Source of the DNA: Chloroflexota bacterium
Lineage (GTDB): Bacteria > Chloroflexota > Anaerolineae > Aggregatilineales > Aggregatilineaceae
Assembly (NCBI GenBank): GCA_012729765.1
Contig: JAAYCM010000109.1
Span: 1-64,000 of the forward strand
Direction of reading: 5' to 3'
DNA length: 64,000 nucleotides
Shown here: in pieces, positions 17,372 through 25,827 of the stretch
Numbering within the stretch: the first letter of the stretch is position 1
Layout: the number at the start of each line of letters is the position of its first letter
Notes under the pieces: generated by a model
What the model saw: the letters and a program-made list of their open reading frames with translations, nothing else
Databases searched by the model: none
Told to the model about the DNA's origin: nothing
Translations under genes and position numbers: made by a program

Positions 17372-18178
17372 TTGGCCGATAAACATCCAGAACCCTTGTC
17401 GTCGTCGCTCTATACGGAAGAGTATTTCCTGACCGCCTGCGAGGGCTATGAAGATTTTTTGAGCAGCGACGGGGAAAATCTCTCGCGGCGGCTCAAGGCG
17501 GCCTTCGAGCTGGCGGCGGTCGAGCCGGGGATGCAGGTTCTGGACGTGGGCTGTGGCCGGGGCGAGATCGTGTGGCACTGCGCGCGGCTGGGGGCGGATG
17601 CCTATGGCGTGGACTATGCCCGCGTCGCCATGCAGCTCTCGCGTGATGTGCTGGCCCGCGACGGTGAGACAGCTTCCGGCGTGGCGGCGCTGGCGCAGTC
17701 GGATGCCAAGATGCTGCCGTTTCCATCGGGCCGCTTCGACCGCGTGCTGATGTTCGACATCGTGGAGCACCTGCACCCCTGGGAGCTGCAATCCGCCCTG
17801 CTCGAAGCGCGGCGCGTGCTCAAGGACGACGGGCGGCTGATCGTCCACACCGCGCCCAACGTGTGGTACGACCGCTACGCCTACCCGGTCGTGCGGTTGT
17901 TCCGGCGGCTGACCGGGCGCGGCGAAGGTTATCCCGCCGACCCGCGCCAGTTCCTCGTGGCGCACAACCGCGACGTGCATGTTAACGAGCAGTCGATGCG
18001 CAGTCTGCGGCGCGCGCTGGCCCAGGCCGGATTCAAGAGCCATGTCTGGCTGGATTCGCCGCCCCAACAGCGGCAGGAAAATCCGCTGCTGGCCGGGCTG
18101 CGCTATGTGCTGTTTCACTGGCCGCCGTTTCGCTGGTTTTTTGAGCGTGAGGTGTTCGCCGTCGCCTGGAAAAAATGA
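17372..18178 (+). CDS. Class I SAM-dependent methyltransferase
   Basis: The SAM-binding motif VLDVGCGRGEIVWHCARLGA is followed by GVDYARVAM, SDAKMLPFPSGRFDRVLMFDIVEHL and a C-terminal sugar/lipid-methyltransferase-like part with HVNEQSMRSLRRALAQAGF. The first in-frame start after the TATAAT box is TTG 17372, preceded by a G-rich segment (GGGGG); the start is moderately certain and gives 268 residues. Between murJ and the sortase gene it may act on cell-envelope glycans or lipids (inference from context only). Confidence 0.75.
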   Translation: MADKHPEPLSSSLYTEEYFLTACEGYEDFLSSDGENLSRRLKAAFELAAVEPGMQVLDVGCGRGEIVWHCARLGADAYGVDYARVAMQLSRDVLARDGETASGVAALAQSDAKMLPFPSGRFDRVLMFDIVEHLHPWELQSALLEARRVLKDDGRLIVHTAPNVWYDRYAYPVVRLFRRLTGRGEGYPADPRQFLVAHNRDVHVNEQSMRSLRRALAQAGFKSHVWLDSPPQQRQENPLLAGLRYVLFHWPPFRWFFEREVFAVAWKK

Positions 18179-18204
18179 GAGTCCTGGAGCGATAGTGGGT
18201 TGTT

Positions 18205-19296
18205 ATGCGGGATAGACGTTCGGTTGACGAGCTGACCATCGAAGAATTGGAGCGTATTCTTGCCATCCGCAAGCGCGCGGAGCGCCAGGAACGGCTGCGA
18301 CGCTATGCCGGTCAGGGACGCGTGGTGGCCGGGCCACCGGCTGCCGCTGCGACGCCTGATCCGCCGCCCTCGCCGCGTGTCGAGCCGCGCCAGCACGAGG
18401 CCGCCGTGCACCTGCCGCCGGTCGAGCCACCGGTTGCCTACGACCTGACCGACGACGTACCGCGTTTCGAGGACGATCTGGAAGCGGAAATCCGCCAGCG
18501 CCAGCCCGCTGCCAAACCGACCGGCCCGGCTCAGAAGGGCCGCAAAGGGTTCGACCGCGTGCTGCTGGCGATCGAGGTGGTGGCCGTGATCGGCGTGGTG
18601 CTCGTCCTGGCGATCGGCGTGTACCTGGTCCTGATCGAGAATGATAAGCTCGACGCGCTGGAACAGAAATCGGCTGAAATCCAGCAGGAAGCCGCCGCTA
18701 TGCTGGCGACGCCCAGCCCCGCGCCGGAACTGCGCGTTTCGGCCTATGTGCTGCCAGGCGGCCACTATTCACCCGACAAAACGGGCGGCGTCCCGGTCTT
18801 CAATTACGACGAGGTCCCGGCCAGCGTGCGCCCGGCTATCGCCGCCCAGGTCAACAGCCCGCAGGCCGCCCTGCCGACTCCATCCGCCGCCAGCCCCAGC
18901 CCCAGCCGGATCGAAATTCCGGCGATCAACGTCTCGGCCTATGTCTTTCCCGGTGACGACTGGGCCTCGCTCCAAAAGGGCGTCGGCCACTATGCGGGCA
19001 GCGCCAACCCCGGCGAGCGGAACAACATGGTCCTGACCGGGCATAACGACATCTACGGCGAGATCTTCCGCGACATCGGCCTGCTGGAGCCGGGCGACGA
19101 GGTGCGCGTCCAGGCACGCAACGGGCGCTGGTATACCTATGTCGTCGAGCGAAAACAGGTCGTCAACCCGACCGATATCTGGGTGCTGGAACCCGGCCAC
19201 GAGCCGATTGTCACGCTGATCACGTGCCATCCCTACCGGGTCGATACGCAGCGCATGATTATATTTGCCCGGTTGGTCGAAGAGACGGTATCCTAG
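18205..19296 (+). CDS. Class D/E-like sortase
   Basis: The 363-residue protein has a basic cytoplasmic N-terminus (residues 1-115), one TM segment (about 118-140, VLLAIEVVAVIGVVLVLAIG) and an extracellular sortase domain. Its catalytic residues are His280 in LTGHND, Cys341 in TLITCHPY and Arg350 in VDTQR. The long linker is rich in Pro and Ala. No LPxTG-type substrate is recognisable in the window. The stop codon lies within the left terminal repeat of a MITE-like element (19293-19472), so the insertion may define the present C-terminus. Confidence 0.88.
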   Translation: MRDRRSVDELTIEELERILAIRKRAERQERLRRYAGQGRVVAGPPAAAATPDPPPSPRVEPRQHEAAVHLPPVEPPVAYDLTDDVPRFEDDLEAEIRQRQPAAKPTGPAQKGRKGFDRVLLAIEVVAVIGVVLVLAIGVYLVLIENDKLDALEQKSAEIQQEAAAMLATPSPAPELRVSAYVLPGGHYSPDKTGGVPVFNYDEVPASVRPAIAAQVNSPQAALPTPSAASPSPSRIEIPAINVSAYVFPGDDWASLQKGVGHYAGSANPGERNNMVLTGHNDIYGEIFRDIGLLEPGDEVRVQARNGRWYTYVVERKQVVNPTDIWVLEPGHEPIVTLITCHPYRVDTQRMIIFARLVEETVS

Positions 19297-19472
19297 AGCG
19301 TGTTATGTACTTCGGAACGCTGAACGAGGCGAACGGCACGTCCCCCCATCCTAAATCCTTCCCCCAAAATGAGGGAAGGACTTGAAAAGCGCTGTCGTTC
19401 TCCCCTTCCCTCCGCGCAGCAGTGGGGGAAGGGGCCGGGGGATGGGGGGTAAAAGTACATAACAGCCTCTAG
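19293..19472. mobile_element. MITE-like element with 20-bp terminal inverted repeats
   Basis: The left end CTAGAGCGTGTTATGTACTT and the right end AAGTACATAACAGCCTCTAG are inverse complements at 18 of 20 positions. Inside, CCCCCCATCC (19342-19351) pairs with GGATGGGGGG (19440-19449), and smaller hairpins (CCTTCCC/GGGAAGG at 19357-19379) follow. There is no coding capacity. The CTAG ends recall IS5-type targets, but no parent transposase is present. It occupies most of the gap between the sortase gene and 19588. Confidence 0.75.
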
Positions 19473-19587
19473 CGGGGCCGGAGCGGATCAATCGTGCTGC
19501 CTCAGGCGGCGTGACATTGAACGATTGTCGATGCAAAACGGTATTTAAGTGGTAGCAAACAAGCTTTAAGGAGCATTCTGCCTCAAG

Positions 19588-19863
19588 ATGGCAAAGAAAA
19601 GTCGCAAGCCCAATCTTTCTGAAGAAGTGCTGGCCCGCGCCCGGCGCGAGCTTTATGGCAAAGAAGCCGTTCAGCCGCGCGTCGAAAAGGCGGTCGAGAA
19701 GGCTGCACCGGCTGCGGTGCGCCCCGCCCACACACCGGTCAAGACCGTGCACGTGGCCGATCTCCGGCGCGAATACGCCTACGTGACTACCGACCTGCGG
19801 AATATGGGCATCCTGGCCGCCGCGCTGATGGCCCTGCTGGTCGTGCTGTCGCTGTTCATCTAG
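19588..19863 (+). CDS. Small tail-anchored membrane protein, unknown function
   Basis: The 91-residue product has a basic N-terminus (MAKKSRKPNLSEEVLARARREL), a Pro/Ala-rich middle and one C-terminal hydrophobic segment (MGILAAALMALLVVLSLFI). A good AAGGAG ribosome-binding site lies at about 15 bases before the ATG. No domain is recognised. It is followed by a strong hairpin (19896-19927). Confidence 0.65.
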   Translation: MAKKSRKPNLSEEVLARARRELYGKEAVQPRVEKAVEKAAPAAVRPAHTPVKTVHVADLRREYAYVTTDLRNMGILAAALMALLVVLSLFI

Positions 19864-19895
19864 CACGCAGCCAGACATCCCCAAACCGGAACAAA

Positions 19896-19927
19896 AACAG
19901 GGACAGTGCGTGGGCGCTGTCCCTGTT
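19896..19927. terminator. Bidirectional terminator between convergent genes
   Basis: AACAGGGACAGTGC and GCGCTGTCCCTGTT pair with one wobble around a GTGG loop. On the minus strand the hairpin is followed by TTTTTG, so it mainly ends the histidine kinase transcript; it can also serve the 19588-19863 gene. Confidence 0.75.
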
Positions 19928-19947
19928 GGTTGCAACCTGTTATGCGC

Positions 19948-21837
19948 TCAGGAGCGGGGGCCAGTCTGGCCCGGCGGGCGCGTCGGCTGGGTGCCGTTCT
20001 CCGCGGTGGGACGCTGCTGGCTTTGCAGTTGCAGCGCCTCGCCAGTCGCCGCGTCGGCGCTGCTGTCGCCATTCTTGCCCGGCTCGCGCACGGCGCAGAG
20101 GATCGTGATCTTGGTCCCCTTGCCCGGCGCGCTCTGGAGATGCAGCGTGCCTTCGATCAGTTCGGTGCGCTCGCGCATGTTGACCATACCGAGGCTGCCC
20201 CGGTTCTCATAGCCGGCATTCACCTCGGCCACGTCGAACCCGACGCCGTTATCCTCGATCTCGGTGACGACAAAGTCATCGCGCCGGTAGAGCCGGACGG
20301 TGATCTGCTCGGCCTGGGCATGCTTGCGGGCGTTGTTGACCGCTTCCTCGATGATGTAGAACAGCACACCCTGGGCCTGCACATCGATCAGTGTCTCGGC
20401 ACCGGGCTGGTTTTGCAGTACGACCTTGGTGTCGTAGGTTTCGCGCATCTTCTCGATCAGCGCTTCGATCGCGGCGATCAGGCCCTGCGTTTCCAGCACG
20501 AGCGGGCGCATCGTAAACAGCATGTGGCGGATTTCTTTGGTCGTGCGGCGCGCCAGCTCCTCGACCTTCCACAACTCCTCGGTCGCCTGCTGCGGCTGGC
20601 GCTCGATCAGGCGGCGGATGTAGTTGACGCGCATCGCAATCGCGGCCACGCTCTGTGTGGGGCCGTCGTGCAGATCGCGGGCCAGCTTCTTACGCGCGCC
20701 CTCTTCGACCTCGACCAGCCGCTCTTTTTCGTCGCGCAGATTCTGGTAGAGCACGGCCTTCTGGAGCGCGATCGTAGCCTGGGTGCCGATCGCGGTCAGC
20801 ATCTCGACATGCTCGTCGGAGAAGGCGTTGGCCTGCTCGCTGCCGAACACCAGCACACCGTAATTGTCGTAGCCGGCGCGCAGCGGCACCACCAACACCG
20901 AGTCCACGTCCTGGAACGCGGCAAAATAGCGCAGCTCCGGGTCATGCTTGGCGCTCCCGCCGAAAACCGGCTGCGCCTGCTTGAGCGCCAGCCCCAGCAC
21001 GCCGCGTGTGCCGGAAAGCGTCACGCTTTCGTCGGCACGCGTCAGGCCGCGCGCCGTGATCACGCGCAGCAGGTTATCCTTGCCCTGAAACAGCAGCACC
21101 ATGCTGATCAGCCGGGCATCGGATGATTTCATCTGCTGCAAGCTGAGCGCGCCGATGTCCTGCGCCGTCTCCAGCACGAGCCGGTAATCCAGCGTGGCGC
21201 TGAGCACGTTCGCCATCTCGTAGATCGCGCGTGTGCGCTCGCGGGCCACCCGCAGCCGCGCCGCCTCGATCTCGCGCTGGTCGGGAACAGCCTGGCCGGG
21301 CCAGCCGCCGTTATGCAGCACGATGCCCAGCACGCCCGATACCGCCAGAAACACCAGGCTCAGCGCCAGGTTGGTCAGGGTCATATCATCGGCGGTCGTG
21401 CTGATTTGCAGCAGGGCCAGCCCGCTGCCGACGATCAGCAGCAGCGCGGCGGCCAGCAGGCCCTTCCACCCAAAACGAAACGCCGCGGGGAGAATCGCCA
21501 GCGTGCCCAGGATCAACAGTGGGGCTGCCGCGCCGCCGTAGCCCCAGAAAAAGAGCGCCGCCAGGGTGCAGTCGAGCAGCAGATTTGCCGCCCCCAGGAT
21601 GCGCGTGTCCAGGCCGCTGATCAGGGTCAGCCCGCCCAGTATGATGTTGCCCGCGATTGCTACCAGGATAATGACCGGCAGATGGCGGTGCGGGGCCGCT
21701 TCATCGCCCAATAAGCTGTTTTTCGCCAGCACGACCATCAGGGCAGCGCTGATCACAAACACCCACCGGAGCCAGAATAACGCCTGGTCCAGGTGGTGGT
21801 TGGAACGGGGTGTCGTTACCTCTGTGCTCAGAGCCAT
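19948..21837 (-). CDS. Sensor histidine kinase, NarL/DegS (HisKA_3) type with GAF domain
   Basis: The 629-residue protein has about six N-terminal TM segments (residues 18-176), a linker, a GAF-like domain (about 205-360), and the HisKA_3 dimerisation segment with phospho-acceptor His390 in ARDLHDGPTQ. The HATPase_c domain follows (EEAVNNARKHAQ, EDNGVGFD, GSLGMVNMRERTELI). The last 50 residues are Gly/Pro/Thr-rich and probably disordered. The Asp-Gly-Pro after the His is typical of NarL-type kinases. No response regulator is adjacent, so the partner is encoded elsewhere. Confidence 0.9.
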   Translation of the reverse strand: MALSTEVTTPRSNHHLDQALFWLRWVFVISAALMVVLAKNSLLGDEAAPHRHLPVIILVAIAGNIILGGLTLISGLDTRILGAANLLLDCTLAALFFWGYGGAAAPLLILGTLAILPAAFRFGWKGLLAAALLLIVGSGLALLQISTTADDMTLTNLALSLVFLAVSGVLGIVLHNGGWPGQAVPDQREIEAARLRVARERTRAIYEMANVLSATLDYRLVLETAQDIGALSLQQMKSSDARLISMVLLFQGKDNLLRVITARGLTRADESVTLSGTRGVLGLALKQAQPVFGGSAKHDPELRYFAAFQDVDSVLVVPLRAGYDNYGVLVFGSEQANAFSDEHVEMLTAIGTQATIALQKAVLYQNLRDEKERLVEVEEGARKKLARDLHDGPTQSVAAIAMRVNYIRRLIERQPQQATEELWKVEELARRTTKEIRHMLFTMRPLVLETQGLIAAIEALIEKMRETYDTKVVLQNQPGAETLIDVQAQGVLFYIIEEAVNNARKHAQAEQITVRLYRRDDFVVTEIEDNGVGFDVAEVNAGYENRGSLGMVNMRERTELIEGTLHLQSAPGKGTKITILCAVREPGKNGDSSADAATGEALQLQSQQRPTAENGTQPTRPPGQTGPRS

Positions 21838-21902
21838 ACCATCTCAGGAAACCAAAATGCCGCGATAGTAGCCCATGCTACCCTGCGGCATCTTCGAAGG
21901 AG

Positions 21903-21976
<74 letters not shown>

Positions 21977-22107
21977 TCACCAGATGCGCGCATTATAGCA
22001 CTAACGCAGCGGGCTGGCAAGATTACAAATATCGGATTAGCGTCAATTATATCCGCAAATGTTACCTGCAAGAAAGTAAAAATCGGCACAATCCGGGCCG
22101 GACAACC

Positions 22108-23391
22108 TCAACTATTGGGCCGGGGGCTGAACGGATCGGATGCGGGCCGGATCTCGCCTGTTTCTTCGGGCACATCACCTTCCAGCGGCGCGCGGCGGGT
22201 GGCGTCCTCACCGGCAGGACGCTCTTCGGGCAGCGGCTGGGCTTCGGCGGATGGCGGCGCGGCGGGCTGCTCCGGCGCGACGGGCTGCAAAGGCGGCGGA
22301 TCATGCCGGTTATCGGTTTCGGTCGGCGTATCGCCATCTGGCACGAGCCAGGTTTCCGGCTCAATCGCCAGCCCCGCCGTCTCCAGCGCGCGGCGCACCT
22401 CGTCCGAGGCCGGATCGATTTCGCTCAGCAGGCTGTACGGGAAGTCGTAGGCGTCCACATAGCGCGGCCAGTCGTTGAGCACCAGCCGGACATCGGTCGC
22501 GCGCAGGCGGTCGAGCGGCACCCCGGCACTCTCCAACGCAGCGCGCAGCGCCGCCGGGTCCTGCCCGTGCAGCGCCGAGAGCAGCAGAATACACGGGCCG
22601 AGCGCCTCGGCGGGATGCAGGCCGGAGCCGTCCTGGGCCAGCAGCGCCTGGGCCAGATAGTGCTCGCCGCCCGCCTGGGCGCGTGCGTGCCCAAGCTGGT
22701 TGTCGAGCTGCACGGCCAGCATCATCAGGTCGAGCAGGGTGCGCAGCGCCTCGACATGCCCCTGCCCGATGGCGGCGGCGCTCTTGATCGCGTGCGAGGC
22801 GAGGCCAGCGGCGACGCTGGCGGCCCAGGGCGCGAAACGCTGCTCCGGCGGGTTCTTCCCTTTCTGGGCGGCGTGGCGCCAGTCGAGCAGCGCGGTCACA
22901 ATCGAGATCACGTCAACAATGCCCACCCCGCGCCGCGACGAGGGAGCCGCATGGATGATGCCCCAGTCCACGATGATCTCGGCTGCCGGGCTGGTTTCCT
23001 GCCAGATCAGCCGGGGTTCTGCGCCATCCTGCCCCTGCACGCGCGCCGCCGGGCGGAGCATGGCGTCTGAATCGAGCGCGGTGGGGATGATGATCAGCGG
23101 CTTGCGGTTGCGCCCGGCGACGATCTTGGCCGCTTCCTGGGCTGCGCCCTCACCAACGGCATAAACTGCCTGCACGGCGGACGGCAGGTTGTCCGCCAGG
23201 TAATCGAACAGGGCACGATCGTAGCGCTCCGGCTCGGCCTGGATCACAACCGGCAGCGTGAGCTGGCTGCTCAGCACAGCCCATGTTTCCTGATTGGTGA
23301 GCAGCGCTACGGGGCGTTTTTCTTCAATCGAGCTGAGTTCCCGCGTTGTGATGCGGGGCAGGGGCCACACCGACATGCCGATTTTCTCCAC
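22108..23391 (-). CDS. Glycerol-1-phosphate dehydrogenase-like protein with divergent nucleotide site
   Basis: The first 340 residues follow the iron-ADH/G1P-dehydrogenase (AraM) fold. IIIPTALDSDAM matches the PTxxSxD segment (Asp109), TALLDWRHA is typical, and GGEHYLAQAL (His244) with GSGLHPAEALG (His259) supplies the other metal ligands. The glycine-rich GGG motif for dinucleotide binding is replaced by YAVGEGAAQEAAK, which may change cofactor use. A Pro/Glu-rich tail of about 75 residues follows. Known relatives make sn-glycerol-1-phosphate; whether this one is active is uncertain. Confidence 0.65.
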   Translation of the reverse strand: MEKIGMSVWPLPRITTRELSSIEEKRPVALLTNQETWAVLSSQLTLPVVIQAEPERYDRALFDYLADNLPSAVQAVYAVGEGAAQEAAKIVAGRNRKPLIIIPTALDSDAMLRPAARVQGQDGAEPRLIWQETSPAAEIIVDWGIIHAAPSSRRGVGIVDVISIVTALLDWRHAAQKGKNPPEQRFAPWAASVAAGLASHAIKSAAAIGQGHVEALRTLLDLMMLAVQLDNQLGHARAQAGGEHYLAQALLAQDGSGLHPAEALGPCILLLSALHGQDPAALRAALESAGVPLDRLRATDVRLVLNDWPRYVDAYDFPYSLLSEIDPASDEVRRALETAGLAIEPETWLVPDGDTPTETDNRHDPPPLQPVAPEQPAAPPSAEAQPLPEERPAGEDATRRAPLEGDVPEETGEIRPASDPFSPRPNS

Positions 23392-23529
23392 ATGATTCGT
23401 AAAATGAGACTAACAGAGCGCCCACAAGATTTTAGACAGGTTTATGTGAGACTCTGTTCTGTTAAGTTTAGTGCTGTTTTGCCCCTGAGTCCAGCGACCA
23501 ACCACACTACTCTTTTTGCCCCTGCCCGC

Positions 23530-23570
23530 TATAATTACTCAGACGCTTTGAGGCTGGTGCATGGCCTCAA
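23530..23570 (+). promoter_or_regulatory. Promoter -10 and leader hairpin before the ABC importer operon
   Basis: TATAAT lies at 23530-23535. Just after the expected start site, TTGAGGC (23548-23554) pairs perfectly with GCCTCAA (23564-23570) around a 9-nt loop. The leader runs to 23620. No known riboswitch class is recognised in it. Confidence 0.4.
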
Positions 23571-23620
23571 TTCTAAAATTGTTTACGCACCAGAAAGTAA
23601 TGCGGGTAAAAGGATATTCT

Positions 23621-24808
23621 ATGGCAACAACTGCTCGTTCACAGCCAACACCCGCCCTGTCCCCCCGATCATCGTCCGGCTTCTCCAGGGTACTGACCGC
23701 GCTGCAAGGTCTGCTGATCCCCGCGCTGTCGGTCTTCACCGCCATTCTGATGGGATCGATTCTGATCCTGCTGAATGGGCGCGACCCGATCACGGCCTTC
23801 GAAGGGCTGTTCGAGGGGGCGCTGCTGGAGCCGCGCGGCCTGCTGGCGACCTTCCGCAACATGACCCCGCTGATTCTCTCCGGGCTGTCGGTTGCATTCG
23901 CCTTCAAGAGCGGGTTGTTCAACATCGGGGCGCAGGGCCAATTGATTGTGGGATCGGTGGTGGCCGCCTGGGTCGGATTCGCGGTGGATGGCCTGCCGCC
24001 CATCCTGCACATTACGCTGGCGATGGTCGCGGCGTGCCTGGCCGGGGCGCTGTGGGGCGCCATCCCCGGCGCGCTGAAGGCGTATGCCGACGCCCACGAA
24101 GTGATCACGACCATCATGCTCAACTATGTCGCCATGCAGCTTGCCGGCTGGCTGATCTCGACCGGCAGCGCGGACGGCACGATCAAGGCGGGGCCGCTCT
24201 CGAATCCGGCTTCGACCGACGCGATCGCGCGCACCCCGCCGATTCTCGAGAGCGCGCGGCTGCCCAGCATCTACACCATTCCGCCCGGCTTCCAGCTGCA
24301 CATCGGCATCTTCATCGCGATCATCGCCGCGATCCTGATCTGGTTCCTGCTCTACCGCACGACCACCGGCTTCCAACTGCGGATGGTCGGCCTCAGCGCC
24401 AGCGCCGCCCGGTATTCGGGCGTCAACGTCAAGCGCATGACCATCCTCACGATGGCGATCGCGGGCCTGTTGGCCGGGATGGCGGGGGGCATCCAGACGC
24501 TCGGCGTCAACTACGGTTACGAGGGCAACCAGAGCCTCGCGCTCGGTTTCGACGGCATCACCGTCGCCTTCCTGGCCGGAAACAACCCGCTGGCGGTCAA
24601 CTTTTCGGCCTTTCTCTTTGGCGCGATGGACGCCGGGACGACACGCATGGCGCGCACGGCGGATGTCGCGCCAGAACTGATCCAGGTGATCCAGGCGATG
24701 ATCCTGACGTTTGTCGCCGCCGATCAGATCATCCGCCGGCTGTATCGGGTACGGGCGGTGGGCGGGCCGCAGGTGCGGATCAGCAACCGAAGCGAAGGTG
24801 AGCTATGA
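23621..24808 (+). CDS. ABC importer permease, BmpA/Nup (COG4603) type
   Basis: This 395-residue membrane protein belongs to the RbsC-like permease family used by nucleoside and other BMP-dependent importers. Segments include FRNMTPLILSGLSVAFAFKS, GLFNIGAQGQL and TIMLNYVAMQLAGWLIS, with about ten TM helices. ATG 23621 is chosen because AAAGGA lies 8 bases before it; ATGs at 23561 and 23600 lack such a site. It overlaps the next gene by 4 bp (ATGA). No BMP-type substrate-binding lipoprotein is encoded next to it. Confidence 0.88.
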   Translation: MATTARSQPTPALSPRSSSGFSRVLTALQGLLIPALSVFTAILMGSILILLNGRDPITAFEGLFEGALLEPRGLLATFRNMTPLILSGLSVAFAFKSGLFNIGAQGQLIVGSVVAAWVGFAVDGLPPILHITLAMVAACLAGALWGAIPGALKAYADAHEVITTIMLNYVAMQLAGWLISTGSADGTIKAGPLSNPASTDAIARTPPILESARLPSIYTIPPGFQLHIGIFIAIIAAILIWFLLYRTTTGFQLRMVGLSASAARYSGVNVKRMTILTMAIAGLLAGMAGGIQTLGVNYGYEGNQSLALGFDGITVAFLAGNNPLAVNFSAFLFGAMDAGTTRMARTADVAPELIQVIQAMILTFVAADQIIRRLYRVRAVGGPQVRISNRSEGEL

Positions 24809-25809
24809 GCGAAGTCGAGCTTGGCCTGGCGATTATCGCCACCATCAACGCCGCGATCCGCTTCTCGGTGCCGATCACGCTGGGCGCGCTGAGCGGCCTC
24901 CTCAGCGAGCGGTCGGGCATCGTCAACATCGGCATTGAGGGGATGCTGCTGATGTCGGCCTTCACCGGCTTTATGGCGAACGTATTCCTCAGCCGGCCCG
25001 ATGTCCCCGACGCGCTGCAAGCCGGCCCGGTGCGGCTGACGCTCGCGCTGGTCGTGGCACTGATCACCGGCGGGCTGATGAGCCTGCTGCACGGCGTCCT
25101 GTCGATCCAGTATAAAGTCGATCAGATCATCAGCGGCACCGTGCTCAACATTCTGGCGGTTGGGCTGACCGGCTATTTCTACCAGCGCGAAGCCCCCACT
25201 CTGGGCAAGCTCCCCAACATGATCAGCAACCCGTTTACCATCGCGGACTCGTGGGAGTTGAAGCTGGCCGACAATTTCAAGTTCTACCTGCCCTACGATA
25301 TCGGGCGCATTCTGTTCGACAAAGACGTGATCACCTACCTTTCGCTGATACTGGTGGTGGTCGTGGGCTGGGCGCTCTACCGCACCACGTGGGGCCTGCG
25401 CACCCGCTCGCTCGGCGAGAACCCGCGCGCCGCCGATACGCTCGGCATCAATGTCTACCGGATGCAGTATACCAACCTGTTCCTGGGCGGGATGCTGGCC
25501 GGGCTGGGCGGCGCGTTCCTGACACTGGCCGCTGTCGGGCTGTTCGAGCAGGGCATGACGACCGGGCGCGGCTTCATCGCGCTGGCCGTGATGATCTTCG
25601 GCAACTGGCGACCGTCCGGCGCGCTGAAAGGGGCGCTGCTGTTCGGGTTTGCGCTGGCGCTGCAAAACCAGCTCCAGTTGTTCGGGATCAACTTCCCACA
25701 CCAGTTGGTCGGTATGCTGCCCTATATCCTGACTATCGTCGTGCTGGCCGGGTTTGTCGGACGGGTACAGCCCCCGGCAGCCGCCGGCAAGGCTTACGAA
25801 CACGAATAG
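24805..25809 (+). CDS. ABC importer permease, BmpA/Nup (COG1079) type
   Basis: The 334-residue second permease of the importer carries the family segment SERSGIVNIGIEGMLLMSAF and GRGFIALAVMIFGNWRPSGAL, with about nine TM helices. It follows the first permease with a 4-bp overlap and precedes the ATPase by 18 bp, so the three form one operon. These transporters typically move nucleosides, purines or sugars; the substrate is not determined by sequence here. Confidence 0.9.
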   Translation: MSEVELGLAIIATINAAIRFSVPITLGALSGLLSERSGIVNIGIEGMLLMSAFTGFMANVFLSRPDVPDALQAGPVRLTLALVVALITGGLMSLLHGVLSIQYKVDQIISGTVLNILAVGLTGYFYQREAPTLGKLPNMISNPFTIADSWELKLADNFKFYLPYDIGRILFDKDVITYLSLILVVVVGWALYRTTWGLRTRSLGENPRAADTLGINVYRMQYTNLFLGGMLAGLGGAFLTLAAVGLFEQGMTTGRGFIALAVMIFGNWRPSGALKGALLFGFALALQNQLQLFGINFPHQLVGMLPYILTIVVLAGFVGRVQPPAAAGKAYEHE

Positions 25810-25827
25810 CGCTTACAGGAAAAACCG

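Noticed and set aside
23542-23620. Purine-type riboswitch before the nucleoside-like importer
   Set aside because: Only one hairpin is seen, and the conserved junction and loop sequences of known purine riboswitches are absent.
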